NCBI RefSeq assembly: GCF_900130075.1
Contig: NZ_LT671418.1
Coordinates: forward strand, 3,100,001-3,164,000
Length of the DNA stretch: 64,000 nt
Source: Herminiimonas arsenitoxidans
GTDB lineage: Bacteria; Pseudomonadota; Gammaproteobacteria; Burkholderiales; Burkholderiaceae_D
Reading direction: 5' to 3'
Positions within the stretch are counted from its first letter, which is position 1; every line of letters starts with the position of its first letter. Below, piece after piece: positions 16,682-28,917 of this stretch. The notes beneath the pieces were generated by a model, which saw only the letters and a program-made list of their open reading frames with translations, was not told where the DNA came from and searched no databases. The position numbers and the translations under genes were made by a program.

Positions 16682-17653
16682 GTGATGAGTGAAGAATCGG
16701 TGCCGCAATACCAGCACCGTACGGTGTTGCTGGATGAAGCGGTCGATGCGCTGGCGTTGGATGGTGAGCGTGCAAACGGCATATACGTTGATGGCACGTT
16801 CGGACGTGGCGGTCATAGCCGCAAGATTTTGCAGCAATTGGGTGTTAGCGGTCGTTTGCTGGCATTCGACAAGGATACGCAGGCGATAGCGAATGCCGCA
16901 ACGATAGACGACAAGCGCTTCGATATTGCGCACGACAGTTTTGCAACGTTGGGTGAAGCTTTAGCAGTACGCGGTATCAAGCAGGTGGATGGAGTGTTGC
17001 TGGATCTTGGGATTTCGTCACCGCAAGTTGACGATGCGACGCGAGGTTTCAGTTTTCGCGCAGACGGGCCGCTCGATATGCGTATGGATACAACGCGCGG
17101 CTTGTCGGCAGCAGAGTGGCTGGCGACGGAAACTGAACAAAAAATCGAGAAAGTGATACGAGAATATGGGGAAGAACGGTTTGCTTTTCAGATTGCAAAG
17201 GCGATTGTTGCTCGCAGGGCAGTCGAGCCAATTTCAAGCACACGACAGCTTGCCGAGATCGTGGCACGCGTCGTTAAAACCCGCGAGAAAGGCAAAGACC
17301 CGGCCACTCGTACCTTTCAGGCTATCCGGATTTTCATCAATCAGGAGCTTGAAGAACTCGAAGTAGTACTGAACGAGGCATATCGGCATCTGGCCCCGCA
17401 TGGGAGATTAGTTGTGATCAGCTTTCATTCTTTGGAAGATCGCATCGTCAAACAGTTCATGGCTAGTAAAGCCAATGTGCCGCAGCCAGACCGTCGCCTC
17501 CCGATTCGTGCCATCGATTTGCCGCAACCTGAAATGAAGCTGTTGTCCAGAATCAAACCTTCGGCCGCTGAAATTAGCGGTAACCCACGCGCGCGTTCTG
17601 CCGTCATGCGTGTGGCCGAGCGTCTGCAACCGACTAGCAAGGCGGCGCTATGA
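16682..17653 (+). CDS. rsmH: 16S rRNA (cytosine1402-N4)-methyltransferase
   Basis: A 323-residue S-adenosylmethionine-dependent methyltransferase (MraW) that methylates C1402 in the ribosomal P site. Visible motifs are the [13 protein letters not shown] start, the SAM-binding [12 protein letters not shown] near residue 37-48, [16 protein letters not shown] near 103, and the [14 protein letters not shown] catalytic segment near 250. The start is GTG at 16682 or the adjoining ATG at 16685. It overlaps ftsL by four bases. Confidence 0.95.
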   Translation: MMSEESVPQYQHRTVLLDEAVDALALDGERANGIYVDGTFGRGGHSRKILQQLGVSGRLLAFDKDTQAIANAATIDDKRFDIAHDSFATLGEALAVRGIKQVDGVLLDLGISSPQVDDATRGFSFRADGPLDMRMDTTRGLSAAEWLATETEQKIEKVIREYGEERFAFQIAKAIVARRAVEPISSTRQLAEIVARVVKTREKGKDPATRTFQAIRIFINQELEELEVVLNEAYRHLAPHGRLVVISFHSLEDRIVKQFMASKANVPQPDRRLPIRAIDLPQPEMKLLSRIKPSAAEISGNPRARSAVMRVAERLQPTSKAAL

Positions 17654-17922
17654 GCGGCCGCATCTGCTTTGTTCTCAGTTTTATCCTCGTGGTCTGCGCC
17701 TTGTCGGTCGTCAACGCGCACTATCAATTCCGTCGTTTATTCATCGAACTCGAACGCGCGCAAGCGCAAGCGCGACAACTCGATATCGATTGGGCGCAAT
17801 TGCAGCTCGATCAATCGACGTTGGGCAAACACTCCCGTATCGAATTCAATGCGCGCCGCGATTTGCGCATGGTGCCGGTATCGCCAGCCAGTACGCAGTA
17901 CTTAACGACGGGGGCTAAATGA
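17650..17922 (+). CDS. ftsL: Cell division protein FtsL
   Basis: A 90-residue bitopic protein with one membrane helix (about residues 5-22) and a short periplasmic heptad-rich region that would pair with FtsB. It bridges FtsQ to the FtsWI synthase in the divisome. Sequence is poorly conserved in this family; identity rests on size, topology and position between rsmH and ftsI, with ATGA overlaps on both sides. Confidence 0.9.
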   Translation: MSGRICFVLSFILVVCALSVVNAHYQFRRLFIELERAQAQARQLDIDWAQLQLDQSTLGKHSRIEFNARRDLRMVPVSPASTQYLTTGAK

Positions 17923-19679
17923 CGCGTAATACGTCACGCACCGCCGCATCGAAGGGCGTACCTTTCTCTTCCAATCCGGTCTTGGCGACCAAGTTGCCGG
18001 CGTGGCGTTCGCGTGTCGTGTTGTTCCTGATTTTTGCAGCCTTCCTGGCTTTGGCTGGCCGTGCGCTTTGGCTGCAAGGCATGTCGACCGAATTTTTGCA
18101 AAAGCAGGGTGCTTCGCGTTACGCGCGTACGCTCGAATTGCCGGCCACACGCGGCAAAATTACTGATCGCAATGGTCAGGTATTGGCATCGTCGATTCCA
18201 GTGCGCGCGGTATGGGCGATCCCGGAAGATGTACTGGAAGCGCCAGCGGATAAATTGCAGGCATTGGCCAAGTTACTGGATATGCCTGAGCGCGAGTTAC
18301 GCCGCAAACTGGATTCGGATCGCAGCTTTGTTTATCTGAAGCGTCAAGTTGAGCTCGATACCGTCGACAAGATACTCAAGCTTGGCATTGCCGGCATCGA
18401 TACTCGTAAAGAATACAAACGTTACTACCCTGAAGGCGATGTGATGGCGCACATCGTTGGCTTCACCAATGTGGAAGACAAGGGGCAGGACGGTATGGAG
18501 TTGGCGTACCAGAAGACCTTGGTCGGTGTTACCGGTAATCGTCGCGTGATCAAAGATAGACTCGGCCGCATCGTCGAGGATATCGAATCGGTGCGCGAGC
18601 CGCATGACGGCAAAGATTTGACCTTGTCGATAGATAGCAAGATTCAGTACATCGCTTTTTCAGCATTGAAGGAAGCGGTAGAAGTCAATAAAGCAAAAGC
18701 TGGCGGGATCGTTGTACTCGATGCCAAAACAGGTGAAGTGCTGGCATTGGCAAATCTGCCTACTTACAACCCGAACAATCGCTCGGTGCTGACTGGTGCG
18801 CAGTTACGTAATCGTGTGATTACCGATACGTTTGAACCAGGTTCCACGCTCAAACCATTCGCAGTTTCGCTGGCACTGGAAACCAATCGTGTGACACCGA
18901 ACACGATGATCCAGACCGCGCCGGGAAAAATGACCATCGGTACTGCCACCATCGGTGATGCGCATGCATCCGGTTTGTTATCAGTGGCACAGGTGATTGA
19001 GAAATCCTCCAATATCGGCACCGCAAAAATCGCGCTGCAAATGGAACCGCATGAAATGTGGGACATGTTCACCAGCGTCGGTTTCGGTCAGCAACCCAAG
19101 ATCAATTTCCCTGGCGCTGTTGCCGGACGCGTGAGGCCCTATAAATCCTGGCGGCCGATTGAGCAGGCAACGATGAGTTACGGGCACGGTATATCCGTGT
19201 CTTTGTTGCAATTGGTGCACGCGTATACGATCTTTGCGCGCGATGGCGATTTGATCCCAATTACCTTCCAACGCACAACGGATCAACCGATCAGCCAACG
19301 CATCATCAGCCCGAAAACAGCGCGCGAGATGCGCAGCATGCTGGAAATGGCAGCCGGCCCAACTGGTTCCGCGCCTAGATCACAAGTGCCTGGTTATCGC
19401 GTCGCTGGTAAAACGGGTACCGCATACAAAATTGAAAAGGGTCAGTACGTTAAAAAATACGTATCGTCCTTCGTTGGCTTCGCACCGGTTTCTGATCCGC
19501 GCATCATCATTGCTGTAATGATCGATGAGCCATCCGCCGGCAAGCATTACGGTGGTCAGGTCGCCGCACCAGTGTTTGCGACTGTCACTGCGAATGCCTT
19601 GCGTGCGTTGAACGTTGCGCCTGACTCCACCGTCACCAACATCATTATTCCGGCCGGGTCCGAGCAGGAGAATATGTAA
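17919..19679 (+). CDS. ftsI: Division-specific peptidoglycan transpeptidase PBP3
   Basis: A 586-residue class B penicillin-binding protein. After a short cytoplasmic tail and a membrane helix (about 32-52) come the dimerisation domain and the transpeptidase domain with Ser309-x-x-Lys312 (GSTLKPF), SSN at 363-365 and KTG at 498-500. It cross-links septal murein with FtsW as glycosyltransferase partner. It overlaps ftsL by four bases and its stop shares a base with the murE start. Confidence 0.96.
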   Translation: MTRNTSRTAASKGVPFSSNPVLATKLPAWRSRVVLFLIFAAFLALAGRALWLQGMSTEFLQKQGASRYARTLELPATRGKITDRNGQVLASSIPVRAVWAIPEDVLEAPADKLQALAKLLDMPERELRRKLDSDRSFVYLKRQVELDTVDKILKLGIAGIDTRKEYKRYYPEGDVMAHIVGFTNVEDKGQDGMELAYQKTLVGVTGNRRVIKDRLGRIVEDIESVREPHDGKDLTLSIDSKIQYIAFSALKEAVEVNKAKAGGIVVLDAKTGEVLALANLPTYNPNNRSVLTGAQLRNRVITDTFEPGSTLKPFAVSLALETNRVTPNTMIQTAPGKMTIGTATIGDAHASGLLSVAQVIEKSSNIGTAKIALQMEPHEMWDMFTSVGFGQQPKINFPGAVAGRVRPYKSWRPIEQATMSYGHGISVSLLQLVHAYTIFARDGDLIPITFQRTTDQPISQRIISPKTAREMRSMLEMAAGPTGSAPRSQVPGYRVAGKTGTAYKIEKGQYVKKYVSSFVGFAPVSDPRIIIAVMIDEPSAGKHYGGQVAAPVFATVTANALRALNVAPDSTVTNIIIPAGSEQENM

Positions 19680-21205
19680 TGTCGGCCCTGACCATGACCG
19701 CACTCACGACCATACTCGACTGGTTGAAAACAAACGCGCCGAGAGCCGAGCTGGCATCCGATTCGCGCAGCATAGCCGTGGGTGATGTATTCGTTGCCTA
19801 TCCGGGTGATGAGGCTGATGGTCGTACCTATATTCCGAACGCAATCGAACGCGGCGCACAAGCTATCTTGTATGAAGCTGCTGATTGCGAGTGGCATGCA
19901 GATTGGAATGTGCCACATCTGGCCGTAGACAATCTGAAAGCGCATGCAGGCGAAATCGCCGCTGCGTATTACGCACATCCTGATCAGTCCATGTTTACTG
20001 TTGCCATCACTGGCACCAATGGCAAAACATCCTGCGCGCAATGGTTGGGTAATGCCTTGTCGCGCTTGGGGCAACCGACTGCAGTGATCGGTACGCTCGG
20101 CGTCGGCATATTCACGAATGGTGGACATGGTGCATTCGATGCGACTGGTTACACCACGCCGGATGCAGTTTTGTTGCAACGCTCGCTGGTGAATGTACGC
20201 AATCTGGGCGCAACTGCATTGGCAATTGAAGCGTCTTCCATCGGTTTGCATCAAGGACGTTTGTCCGGCATGCATTTCGATATGGCCTTGTTCACCAATT
20301 TCACCCGCGATCATCTGGATTATCACGGCGACATGGCTGCTTATGAAGAAGCCAAGGCGATGCTGTTCGACTGGCCGGGTTTGCGTCATGCGGTGATCAA
20401 TCTGGACGATGCGATGGGCATGCGTCTGGTTGATCGTTTGAAACGCACACAGGCAAATACCGGCATCACCGGTTATACCTTGTCGAATCAAAAAGTGGAC
20501 GGCATTGCCATGCTGCGTGCCACCGATGTTCGCAGCAACCAAAACGGCACCGTATTCCAACTGGAATCCGAGTTTGGCAACGTACAAGTTAAAACGCAGT
20601 TGGTTGGCCAATTCAATGTCAGCAATGTGCTGGGCATTATCGGCATCCTGCTGGCAAAAGACGTTGCCTTGAGCAATGCTATTGCAGCCATCGAAGCGTT
20701 GACAGCGGTGCCAGGTCGTATGCAACAACTAGGCGGCGGCGAAGCACCATTGGTTGTGATCGATTACGCGCACACACCGGACGCTCTGGAAAAAACTCTG
20801 GCGACCTTGCGCAATGTCGCCAACGATAGAAGCGGTGAATTGTGGTGCGTCTTTGGTTGCGGTGGTGATCGCGATCCGGGCAAGCGTCCGCAAATGGGTA
20901 AAGCGGCATTGGCCGCCGATCACGTGATCGTCACAACAGACAATCCACGCTACGAAGAACCTGCCGACATCATCGCCAGCATTGTTGCTGGTATGGATGG
21001 TGCAAAACAGGCGCCGCACATCATTGAAGATCGTGCGACCGCAATTTTGTGGGCCGGTCGACATGCGGCGAAACAAGATGTCATTTTGCTGGCTGGCAAA
21101 GGACATGAAGCGTATCAAGAAGTGAAGGGTAGAAAATTACCTTTCCTTGATGCTGATCACGCTGCACTGGCTTTGTCTACACGCGTCATGCAGGGAGCGA
21201 ACTGA
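19679..21205 (+). CDS. murE: UDP-MurNAc-tripeptide synthetase (meso-DAP adding)
   Basis: A 508-residue Mur ligase that adds meso-diaminopimelate to UDP-MurNAc-L-Ala-D-Glu. The P-loop TGTNGKTS is at 111-118, the carbamylated-lysine region and HDHL-type NFTRDHLDYHG follow, and the meso-DAP-specific DNPR motif appears in TTDNPRYEEP. The protein acts in the cytoplasm. It is directly joined to ftsI upstream and shares its last base with the murF ATG. Confidence 0.96.
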   Translation: MSALTMTALTTILDWLKTNAPRAELASDSRSIAVGDVFVAYPGDEADGRTYIPNAIERGAQAILYEAADCEWHADWNVPHLAVDNLKAHAGEIAAAYYAHPDQSMFTVAITGTNGKTSCAQWLGNALSRLGQPTAVIGTLGVGIFTNGGHGAFDATGYTTPDAVLLQRSLVNVRNLGATALAIEASSIGLHQGRLSGMHFDMALFTNFTRDHLDYHGDMAAYEEAKAMLFDWPGLRHAVINLDDAMGMRLVDRLKRTQANTGITGYTLSNQKVDGIAMLRATDVRSNQNGTVFQLESEFGNVQVKTQLVGQFNVSNVLGIIGILLAKDVALSNAIAAIEALTAVPGRMQQLGGGEAPLVVIDYAHTPDALEKTLATLRNVANDRSGELWCVFGCGGDRDPGKRPQMGKAALAADHVIVTTDNPRYEEPADIIASIVAGMDGAKQAPHIIEDRATAILWAGRHAAKQDVILLAGKGHEAYQEVKGRKLPFLDADHAALALSTRVMQGAN

Positions 21206-22572
21206 TGAAATCCTCATTAGCCCAACTCCAATCCGCCCTTAAAGGTGCGCGCATGACGGTTGATGCTGCATTCGACGGCGTGTCGACTGATAGCCGCGGC
21301 GTTGCTGCCGGCAATCTGTTCGTTGCCTTGCGCGGCGAACGTTTCGATGCGCATGACTTTTTATCGAAGGTTGCAGAACGCAAGGTGGCAGCAGTAGTGG
21401 CGGAAGAAATTCCAGCCGGATTGAACGTGCCTGCATTGATAGTGCCGAATACGCGTCTCGCACTCGGTGAAATCGCACATTACTGGCGTCAACAATTCAG
21501 TTTGCCGCTGATAGGCGTTACCGGTAGCAATGGCAAGACCACAGTCAAGGAAATGATCGCAGCGATTCTGGATGCAGCTTTTGGTGCAGACAACTATCTG
21601 GCAACGCGCGGCAACTTCAATAACGACATTGGTGTGCCACTGACCTTGATGCGTTTGGATGCTGCAAGCAAAGCTGCGGTGATTGAACTGGGTATGAACC
21701 ATCCGGGCGAAATCGCCGTGCTGTCTGCTATTGCGCAACCAACAGTAGGACTGGTGAATAACGCACAGCGCGAACATCAGGAATTCATGGAAAGCGTGGA
21801 AGCTGTCGCCAAGGAAAATGGTGCAGTACTCGCCAACTTGCCGGCTGATGGTACTGCCGTGTTCCCCGCAGATGATGAATTTACGCCGCTGTGGCGTGAC
21901 TACGCAGCGCAGCGCAAGACATTGACTTTCGGTTTTTCAGACGATGCCGATGTACGTTGCACTTATACCGCCAATGTTTTCGGCAACGATATGTTGGTAA
22001 CTGCAGGAAAACAGCAATTCGCCATCGCCTTGTCGGCGGCTGGTGTGCATAACGTGCGCAATGCCTTGGCTGCGATTGCCTGCACCTTGGCTATCGGTAT
22101 TGCGCCGGATGCAATCGTGCGCGGCTTGCAAGCTTTTGCGCCGGTCAGTGGTCGCTTGCAGCGCAAGATCTCGCCTAATGGCGCATTGGTGATCGACGAC
22201 ACCTACAACGCAAATCCAGATTCTGTACGTGCTGCGATCGATGTGCTGGCGCAAATGGCTGCACCGCGGATTCTGGTGCTGGGCGATATGGGTGAAGTCG
22301 GTAATGACGGTCGCCAATATCACGAAGAAATCGGTGCTTATGCACGCGCAAATGGAATTGAACACGTACTCACGCTGGGCGATCTGGCTCGTCATACGAC
22401 TAGCGCCTTTGGTACGCACGCAAGTCATTACGACAGCGTAGAAAAATTAAACGATGCACTTGCAGCGATCTTTGCTGCAGATGCGACGGTGCTGGTAAAG
22501 GGATCTCGCTTCATGAAGATGGAACGTGTGGTTCAGCATCTACTCGGACAACAAACTCAGGAAGCTCACTAA
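21205..22572 (+). CDS. murF: UDP-MurNAc-tripeptide D-alanyl-D-alanine ligase
   Basis: A 455-residue Mur ligase that adds D-Ala-D-Ala to the UDP-MurNAc tripeptide. The P-loop [10 protein letters not shown] is at about 104-113, with [14 protein letters not shown] and [10 protein letters not shown] following as is typical of MurF, and [10 protein letters not shown] in the C-terminal domain. It sits between murE and mraY with a one-base overlap and a one-base gap. Confidence 0.96.
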   Translation: MKSSLAQLQSALKGARMTVDAAFDGVSTDSRGVAAGNLFVALRGERFDAHDFLSKVAERKVAAVVAEEIPAGLNVPALIVPNTRLALGEIAHYWRQQFSLPLIGVTGSNGKTTVKEMIAAILDAAFGADNYLATRGNFNNDIGVPLTLMRLDAASKAAVIELGMNHPGEIAVLSAIAQPTVGLVNNAQREHQEFMESVEAVAKENGAVLANLPADGTAVFPADDEFTPLWRDYAAQRKTLTFGFSDDADVRCTYTANVFGNDMLVTAGKQQFAIALSAAGVHNVRNALAAIACTLAIGIAPDAIVRGLQAFAPVSGRLQRKISPNGALVIDDTYNANPDSVRAAIDVLAQMAAPRILVLGDMGEVGNDGRQYHEEIGAYARANGIEHVLTLGDLARHTTSAFGTHASHYDSVEKLNDALAAIFAADATVLVKGSRFMKMERVVQHLLGQQTQEAH

Positions 22573-22573
22573 T

Positions 22574-23743
22574 ATGCTGCTCTGGCTAGCACAACATTTT
22601 CAAGATGAAATCGGACCATTACGTGTCTTTAATTTCATTACCTTTCGCGCGGTATTCGCGACATTGACGGCGCTCGCCATCGGCTTGTTCTTCGGCCCGG
22701 CCGTGATCCGCATGCTGACACGTCTGAAAGTTGGACAAGCAGTGCGTACCGATGGTCCGCAAACACATTTGATCAAAAGCGGTACGCCGACTATGGGTGG
22801 CGTGCTGATCTTGCTGGCGATTGGTATCTCGACCTTGTTGTGGACCGATCTCAGCAATCGTTTCATCTGGGTGGTGTTGATCGTGACCTTGGGTTTTGGC
22901 GCGGTTGGTTGGGTCGATGATTATCGCAAGGTGGTCTACAAAGATCCTAAAGGCATGGCCTCCAAGGAAAAATATTTCTGGCAGTCGGTGATTGGTTTGT
23001 TCGCTGCGATCTATCTGGCTTTCTCGGTTTCTGCGCCTAGCAATTCACAATTTCTTGATTTGTTTATAGCGTGGGTGCAATCCGGTTTTAGTATGGATTT
23101 GCCACCTAAGGCCGATTTGATCGTCCCGTTTTTCAAAACCATCAGTTATCCGCTGGGTGTCTGGGGTTTTATCGCTTTGACTTACTTCGTCATCGTCGGC
23201 ACCAGTAATGCTGTCAATTTGACCGACGGTTTGGATGGTTTGGCGATCATGCCGACGGTGATGGTGGGTACTGCGCTTGGTCTGTTTGCTTATCTGACCG
23301 GTAGCGCGAACTACGCTAAATATTTATTCATTCCACATATTCCAGGCGCTGGTGAGTTGATCATTTTCTGCGGCGCGATGGCGGGTGCAGGTTTGGCCTT
23401 CCTCTGGTTTAACGCACATCCGGCGCAAGTGTTCATGGGCGATGTTGGCGCGCTGGCATTGGGCGGTGCGCTCGGCACCATCGCAGTCATCGTGCGCCAG
23501 GAAGTCGTGCTCTTCATCATGGGCGGCATCTTCGTGGTCGAAACCCTGTCCGTCATGTTGCAGGTTGCTTATTTCAAATACACGAAGATGCGCACCGGGA
23601 TCGGCAAGCGGGTCTTGTTGATGGCGCCTTTGCACCATCACTTTGAACAAAAAGGCTGGAAAGAAACGCAAGTTGTTGTGCGCTTCTGGATCATCACGAT
23701 GATTCTGGTGTTGTTTGGTTTATCTACTTTGAAATTACGCTAA
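22574..23743 (+). CDS. mraY: Phospho-N-acetylmuramoyl-pentapeptide transferase
   Basis: A 389-residue inner-membrane enzyme with about ten helices that makes lipid I from UDP-MurNAc-pentapeptide and undecaprenyl phosphate. Conserved segments are GTPTMGG, the aspartate pair in [18 protein letters not shown], and the histidine-rich APLHHHFE loop. I chose the ATG at 22574, just past the murF stop; the frame is open upstream inside murF. Its stop overlaps the murD ATG. Confidence 0.96.
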   Translation: MLLWLAQHFQDEIGPLRVFNFITFRAVFATLTALAIGLFFGPAVIRMLTRLKVGQAVRTDGPQTHLIKSGTPTMGGVLILLAIGISTLLWTDLSNRFIWVVLIVTLGFGAVGWVDDYRKVVYKDPKGMASKEKYFWQSVIGLFAAIYLAFSVSAPSNSQFLDLFIAWVQSGFSMDLPPKADLIVPFFKTISYPLGVWGFIALTYFVIVGTSNAVNLTDGLDGLAIMPTVMVGTALGLFAYLTGSANYAKYLFIPHIPGAGELIIFCGAMAGAGLAFLWFNAHPAQVFMGDVGALALGGALGTIAVIVRQEVVLFIMGGIFVVETLSVMLQVAYFKYTKMRTGIGKRVLLMAPLHHHFEQKGWKETQVVVRFWIITMILVLFGLSTLKLR

Positions 23744-25239
23744 TGAATTACGCAGGAAAACACGTTCTGGTTTTAGGGCTCGGGGAATCCGGGCTGGCGA
23801 TGGCACAGTGGCTGGTCCGCTGTGGCGCATCGTTGCGTGTTGCCGATACGCGTGAACAACCGGATCGTTTGCCGCAATTGCGCGAGATCGCCGCAGATGC
23901 CGAATTCATCGGTGGTGCGTTTAATGCTGAATTGTTGGACGGCATCGACTTTGTCGCTGTCAGTCCAGGCTTGATGCCGTCGCGTGAGTTGGCCACCATC
24001 ATCCCTGCTGCGCAAGAAAAAGAAATTCCGCTCTGGGGTGAAATTGAATTGTTCGCGCAGGCATTGGCTGCGTTGAAAGAAGAAAAAGATTACACGCCGA
24101 AAGTGATCGCGATCACCGGCACCAACGGCAAAACCACAGTTACCAGCTTGGTTGGTTTGTTATGCCAGCGCGCAGGCTTGACGGTGCAAGTGGCTGGCAA
24201 CATCAGCCCGGCAGCGCTGGATCGTCTGCATCAAGTTGTCGCTGAGGATCAATTGCCGCAGGTGTGGGTATTGGAATTGTCCAGCTTCCAGTTGCATGCG
24301 ACTTACAGCTTGCAGGCAGATGTCGCGGCTGTGTTGAACCTGACGCAAGATCATCTCGATTGGCATGGCGACATGACTTCCTACGCAGATGACAAGGAAC
24401 GCATTTTTGGTAGCAACACGATACGCGTCTTGAATCGCGACGATGCGCTGGTGATGCAGATGGCAACACCGTTGGCGCGCGTCATTACTTTCGGCGCAGA
24501 TGAAGCGGAACAGGCTGATTGCTTTGGCCTGGTTGATGAAAACGGTATGCGCTGGTTGTCCGTCGCGGTAGAGGAAGAAGAGCCGCAGAAAAAACGTCGC
24601 AAGAAAGATAACGTTGAGCTGGCCATTTCAACCAACAAGTTGATGCCGGTCGATGCACTCAAGATCCGTGGTCAGCACAATGCGATCAATGCCTTGTCGG
24701 CGCTGGCCTTGTGCCGTGCGATTGGTTTGCCATTTGCACAGTTGCTGCATGGCTTGCGCGATTATCACGGTGAGCCGCATCGCGTTGAACACGTGATGAC
24801 TATCGGTGGTGTGGATTATTACGATGACAGCAAAGGTACCAACGTCGGTGCCACGGTTGCTGCATTGAATGGTTTAGGCGTAAGCCAGGATGGCGCTTCC
24901 AAACATCTAGTCTTGATTGCCGGCGGCGATGGCAAAGGTCAGGATTTTTCGCCGCTGTCTGATCCGATTGCCAAGTATGCACGTGCAGTATTGTTGATCG
25001 GTAAAGACGCCGACAGCATACGTGCAGCGGTAGAAGCGACAGGCGTTGATTTGATCAATTGCGCAACGCTGGAAGAAGCGACGCAAAAAGCCGCAGAACT
25101 GGCGAAGTCGGGTGATGCAGTCTTGTTGTCGCCAGCGTGTGCCAGCCTGGATATGTTCAAGAACTATGCGCACCGCGCGCAAGTATTTGTCGATACCGTA
25201 CGTGAAATCGGTTTGTCGCGTGGTGAGGTAGCGGCATGA
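23743..25239 (+). CDS. murD: UDP-MurNAc-L-alanine:D-glutamate ligase
   Basis: A 498-residue Mur ligase, longer than the roughly 438 of E. coli MurD. The N-terminal [10 protein letters not shown] nucleotide fold, the P-loop ITGTNGKTT (124-132) and [12 protein letters not shown] are normal. A charged insertion, [14 protein letters not shown], lies near 277-290 in the central-to-C-terminal linker region; similar long MurD proteins occur in betaproteobacteria. It overlaps mraY by one base and ftsW by four. Confidence 0.95.
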   Translation: MNYAGKHVLVLGLGESGLAMAQWLVRCGASLRVADTREQPDRLPQLREIAADAEFIGGAFNAELLDGIDFVAVSPGLMPSRELATIIPAAQEKEIPLWGEIELFAQALAALKEEKDYTPKVIAITGTNGKTTVTSLVGLLCQRAGLTVQVAGNISPAALDRLHQVVAEDQLPQVWVLELSSFQLHATYSLQADVAAVLNLTQDHLDWHGDMTSYADDKERIFGSNTIRVLNRDDALVMQMATPLARVITFGADEAEQADCFGLVDENGMRWLSVAVEEEEPQKKRRKKDNVELAISTNKLMPVDALKIRGQHNAINALSALALCRAIGLPFAQLLHGLRDYHGEPHRVEHVMTIGGVDYYDDSKGTNVGATVAALNGLGVSQDGASKHLVLIAGGDGKGQDFSPLSDPIAKYARAVLLIGKDADSIRAAVEATGVDLINCATLEEATQKAAELAKSGDAVLLSPACASLDMFKNYAHRAQVFVDTVREIGLSRGEVAA

Positions 25240-26444
25240 AATTCGCCTTCCCATCATTCTCCGGCGCATCGGCTAAAAAGGCCGTGAACAGTCTCGACCA
25301 GCGTTCGAAGATGATGGCGTACGACCAACCTTTGGTATGGGTCGTATTGTTGCTGATGCTGTTCGGCATGGTGATGGTGTATTCGGCCTCGATCTCTTTA
25401 CCTGATTCGCCTAAGTATGCGCGTTACGACAATGCGCACTTCTTGACGCGTCAGGCGATGTTCATCAGTGTGTCGCTGATCGCTGGTTTGCTGACATTCC
25501 GCGTGCGGATAGAAACCTGGCAAAAACTCGCACCGTATCTGTTCGTCGCGACGCTGATTCTGCTGGTGCTGGTTTTGGTTCCTGGTGTTGGTAAAGGCGT
25601 CAACGGCGCACGTCGCTGGTTGTCGTTCAAGGTCTTTAACTTGCAGCCATCCGAGTTGATGAAGTTGTTCGTCGTCTTGTACGCAGCGGATTACACCGTA
25701 CGCAAACAGCAAGTGATGCACAAGTTGACCAAAGGCTTTATGCCGATGACGCTGGCGATCGGTTTTGTCGGTTTGCTGCTGTTGCTGGAGCCTGATCTCG
25801 GCGCATTCGGCGTGATCGTGTGTATCGCGATGGGTATTCTGTTTTTGGGTGGCATCAACGGCATCTGGTTCGGCGGTATCGGTGCGACGCTGGTCGGTAT
25901 TTTCAGTATGGTGATTTTGCTGTCGCCATGGCGACGTGAGCGGATTTTTGCTTATTTGAATCCATGGCAAGAAGAGAACGCATTGGGTAAGGCGTATCAG
26001 TTGTCGCATTCACTGATCGCATTCGGACGTGGCGAATTATTCGGCGTCGGTTTGGGCGGCAGTGTAGAAAAGCTGCACTACTTGCCGGAAGCACATACCG
26101 ACTTTTTGCTGGCGGTCATTGGTGAAGAACTTGGATTCGTAGGTGTATTGGTCGTCGTCATGGCGTTCTACTGGATCATCAAGCGCGCATTTGAAATCGG
26201 CCGTCAGGCGATAGCGATTGATTTGACCTTTGCCGGTTTGACGGCCAAAGGCATCGGCATCTGGATAGGCGTGCAGGCCTTTATCAATATGGGTGTGAAC
26301 CTCGGTTTGTTGCCGACCAAAGGTTTGACTTTGCCTTTGATGAGTTATGGCGGTTCGGGTGTGCTGATCAACTGTATCGGTCTGGCGATTTTGCTGCGTA
26401 TTGATTACGAGAACAGAGTTCTCATGCGCGGAGGCCGGATATGA
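25236..26444 (+). CDS. ftsW: Septal peptidoglycan glycosyltransferase FtsW
   Basis: A 402-residue SEDS-family protein with about ten membrane helices. Signature segments are GVNGARRW, the catalytic-loop aspartate in [17 protein letters not shown], and [12 protein letters not shown] near the C-terminus. It polymerises lipid II at the septum together with FtsI. It has four-base overlaps with murD and murG. Confidence 0.96.
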   Translation: MKFAFPSFSGASAKKAVNSLDQRSKMMAYDQPLVWVVLLLMLFGMVMVYSASISLPDSPKYARYDNAHFLTRQAMFISVSLIAGLLTFRVRIETWQKLAPYLFVATLILLVLVLVPGVGKGVNGARRWLSFKVFNLQPSELMKLFVVLYAADYTVRKQQVMHKLTKGFMPMTLAIGFVGLLLLLEPDLGAFGVIVCIAMGILFLGGINGIWFGGIGATLVGIFSMVILLSPWRRERIFAYLNPWQEENALGKAYQLSHSLIAFGRGELFGVGLGGSVEKLHYLPEAHTDFLLAVIGEELGFVGVLVVVMAFYWIIKRAFEIGRQAIAIDLTFAGLTAKGIGIWIGVQAFINMGVNLGLLPTKGLTLPLMSYGGSGVLINCIGLAILLRIDYENRVLMRGGRI

Positions 26445-27517
26445 AAAAGCTGTTAATCATGGCGGCTGGAACGGGCGGACATATTTTCCCTGGTCTCGCC
26501 ATTGCTGAAACGATGAAAGCGCGCGGCTGGCAAGTCACGTGGTTGGGAACCGAGCACGGCATGGAACGTGATCTGGTGCCGAAGAGCGGTATCGAGATGG
26601 ATACGATAGCCTTTGCCGGTTTGCGTGGCAAAGGTTTGCTCCACACGGTGAAGGGTGTATTCCGTTTGGTTGCGAGCTTCGGCACTTGCTTCTCGATACT
26701 GGCACGACGTAATCCTGATGTTGTATTGGGTATGGGTGGTTATGTGACGGTGCCGGGTGGTTGGATGGCGAAATTGCGTAGCGTACCGCTGGCCTTGCTG
26801 AACGCTGATGCTGCCTTGCTGTTGTCGAATAAAACGCTGACGCCGATTGCACAGCGCGTGCTGTTCGGTTTCCCTGCGGATTTCGGTAGCGCTGCCGATA
26901 AAGCGTTGGTGACCGGTAATCCGGTGCGCAAGGAAATCACGGCGCTGACGCCACCGGCAGAACGTTATGCGCAACACACAGGTGCATTGAAAGTGTTGGT
27001 TGTTGGCGGCAGTCTCGGTGCGAAAGCATTGAATGATGCCTTGCCTGCAGCGCTGGCTTTGCTTCCTGTGGAGCAACGCCCGGTGATCACGCATCAATCG
27101 GGCAAAAAGAATATTGATGCTTTGCGTTCCAATTATGCGCAGGCGAATGTGGATGCAGAAGTGGTCGATTTTATCGATGACATGCCGCGTCGTTATGCAG
27201 AAGCCGATCTGGTGATCTGTCGTGCTGGTGCGATCACGGTTTCTGAATTGACGGCAGCCGGCGTCGCCAGCGTTTTGGTGCCGCTGTTGGTATCGACGAC
27301 AACACATCAGCGTGATAACGCGCTGTGGATGGAACAACAAAATGCGGCGATACATTTGCCGCAAAGTGAATTAAGCGCGCAGGGTTTGGCCGATCTGTTG
27401 CAAAACATGACGCGCGAAAAATGCAAACAAATGGCCGAAGCAGCATATGCCAACGGTCGCCGCGATGCGAATGCCGCTATCGCCGATGTACTTGAAAAGT
27501 TAGTGAAGAACACATGA
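26441..27517 (+). CDS. murG: UDP-GlcNAc:lipid I N-acetylglucosaminyltransferase
   Basis: A 358-residue GT28 glycosyltransferase that converts lipid I to lipid II at the cytoplasmic membrane face. The G-rich loop GTGGHIFPG lies at residues 8-16, [11 protein letters not shown] near 87, [12 protein letters not shown] near 190 and [11 protein letters not shown] near 258. It overlaps ftsW and murC by four bases each. Confidence 0.96.
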   Translation: MKKLLIMAAGTGGHIFPGLAIAETMKARGWQVTWLGTEHGMERDLVPKSGIEMDTIAFAGLRGKGLLHTVKGVFRLVASFGTCFSILARRNPDVVLGMGGYVTVPGGWMAKLRSVPLALLNADAALLLSNKTLTPIAQRVLFGFPADFGSAADKALVTGNPVRKEITALTPPAERYAQHTGALKVLVVGGSLGAKALNDALPAALALLPVEQRPVITHQSGKKNIDALRSNYAQANVDAEVVDFIDDMPRRYAEADLVICRAGAITVSELTAAGVASVLVPLLVSTTTHQRDNALWMEQQNAAIHLPQSELSAQGLADLLQNMTREKCKQMAEAAYANGRRDANAAIADVLEKLVKNT

Positions 27518-28911
27518 AGCACAAAGTCAAAAATATCCATTTCGTAGGCATAGGCGGCAGCGGCATGAGCGGCATTGCCGAAGTGCTGCTGAACCTCGGC
27601 TACACGGTATCAGGCTCAGATCTGGGCAGCAATGCTGCGACCCGACGCTTGATCGAGCTGGGCGCAAAAGTGACCTTGGGTCATGCAGCAGAGAATATCG
27701 ACAAGGCCGATGCGATTGTTACGTCGACTGCGGTCAAGGAAGACAATCCTGAAGTGATCGCCGCTCGTGAGAAGCACATTCCTATCGTGCCGCGCGCAGT
27801 CATGTTGGCCGAGTTGATGCGTTTGCGTCGCGGTATCGCGATTGCCGGCACACACGGCAAGACTACGACCACTAGTCTGGTTGCCAGTGTTTTGGCTGAA
27901 GGCGGTCTGGATCCGACTTTCGTCATTGGCGGTTTGCTCAATAGCGCAGGCGCGAATGCCAAACTGGGTACCGGCGAATTCATCGTGGCAGAAGCTGACG
28001 AGTCAGATGCGTCCTTCCTGAATCTGTCGCCTGTGATTGAAGTCATCACGAATATCGATGCCGATCACATGGAAACCTATGACCATGATTTCGAAAAGCT
28101 GAAACAGGCTTTCGTCGAATTCACGCAGCGTTTGCCATTCTATGGTGTCGCAGTGCTGTGCATGGATGACGCAAACATACGCGAAATCATGCCGCGCATT
28201 TCCAAGCCAATCACGACGTATGGCTTCCATGAAGACGCACAAGTGCGTGCCATCGATGCCAAGGCAGTCGACGGTCACATGCAATTTACCGTGATTCAAG
28301 ATGGTTATGCGCCTATGAGCGTGAGTCTGAATCAGCCCGGTATGCATAACGTACAGAACGCTTGCGCCGCGATTGCGATTGCACGCGAATTGAGTGTCGA
28401 CGATAAAGCGACGCAAAAAGCGCTGACCGAATTCAATGGTGTTGGTCGTCGCTTCACACGCTATGGCGAAATAAACATTCCTGCTGTCAACGGCAAGCCT
28501 GCTGGCTCGTTTGCTCTGGTGGACGATTACGGTCATCACCCGGTGGAAACTGCAGCGACGATTTCTGCCGCACGTGGTGCGTATCCGGGACGTCGTCTGG
28601 TACTGGCATTTCAGCCGCATCGTTATACGCGTACGCGCGATCTGTTCGAGGATTTCGTCAAGGTGTTGTCGACGACAGACATGCTGGTGCTGGCAGAGGT
28701 ATATGCCGCCGGCGAGCAGCCGATAGTTGCTGCAGACGGACGCACATTGGCGCATGCGCTACGCGTAGCTGGAAAAGTTGATCCGGTGTTTGTAGAACAA
28801 ATTGCAGATATGCCGGCGACGATCATGAACATCATCAAGGATGGCGATGTAGTGATCACGATGGGTGCGGGATCGATTAGTGGCGTACCGGCCAAGTTGG
28901 CACAGGCCTGA
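27514..28911 (+). CDS. murC: UDP-N-acetylmuramate:L-alanine ligase
   Basis: A 465-residue Mur ligase that adds the first L-alanine to UDP-MurNAc. It begins with [17 protein letters not shown], carries the P-loop [11 protein letters not shown] at 111-121, [10 protein letters not shown], and [10 protein letters not shown]. The C-terminal [10 protein letters not shown] segment is typical of MurC. It lies directly before ddlB with no terminator. Confidence 0.96.
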   Translation: MKHKVKNIHFVGIGGSGMSGIAEVLLNLGYTVSGSDLGSNAATRRLIELGAKVTLGHAAENIDKADAIVTSTAVKEDNPEVIAAREKHIPIVPRAVMLAELMRLRRGIAIAGTHGKTTTTSLVASVLAEGGLDPTFVIGGLLNSAGANAKLGTGEFIVAEADESDASFLNLSPVIEVITNIDADHMETYDHDFEKLKQAFVEFTQRLPFYGVAVLCMDDANIREIMPRISKPITTYGFHEDAQVRAIDAKAVDGHMQFTVIQDGYAPMSVSLNQPGMHNVQNACAAIAIARELSVDDKATQKALTEFNGVGRRFTRYGEINIPAVNGKPAGSFALVDDYGHHPVETAATISAARGAYPGRRLVLAFQPHRYTRTRDLFEDFVKVLSTTDMLVLAEVYAAGEQPIVAADGRTLAHALRVAGKVDPVFVEQIADMPATIMNIIKDGDVVITMGAGSISGVPAKLAQA

Positions 28912-28917
28912 TTGAAG

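Noticed and set aside
19556..20728. A 390-codon antisense frame over ftsI/murE
   Set aside because: Complement of well-identified genes; no family motif, no start signal.
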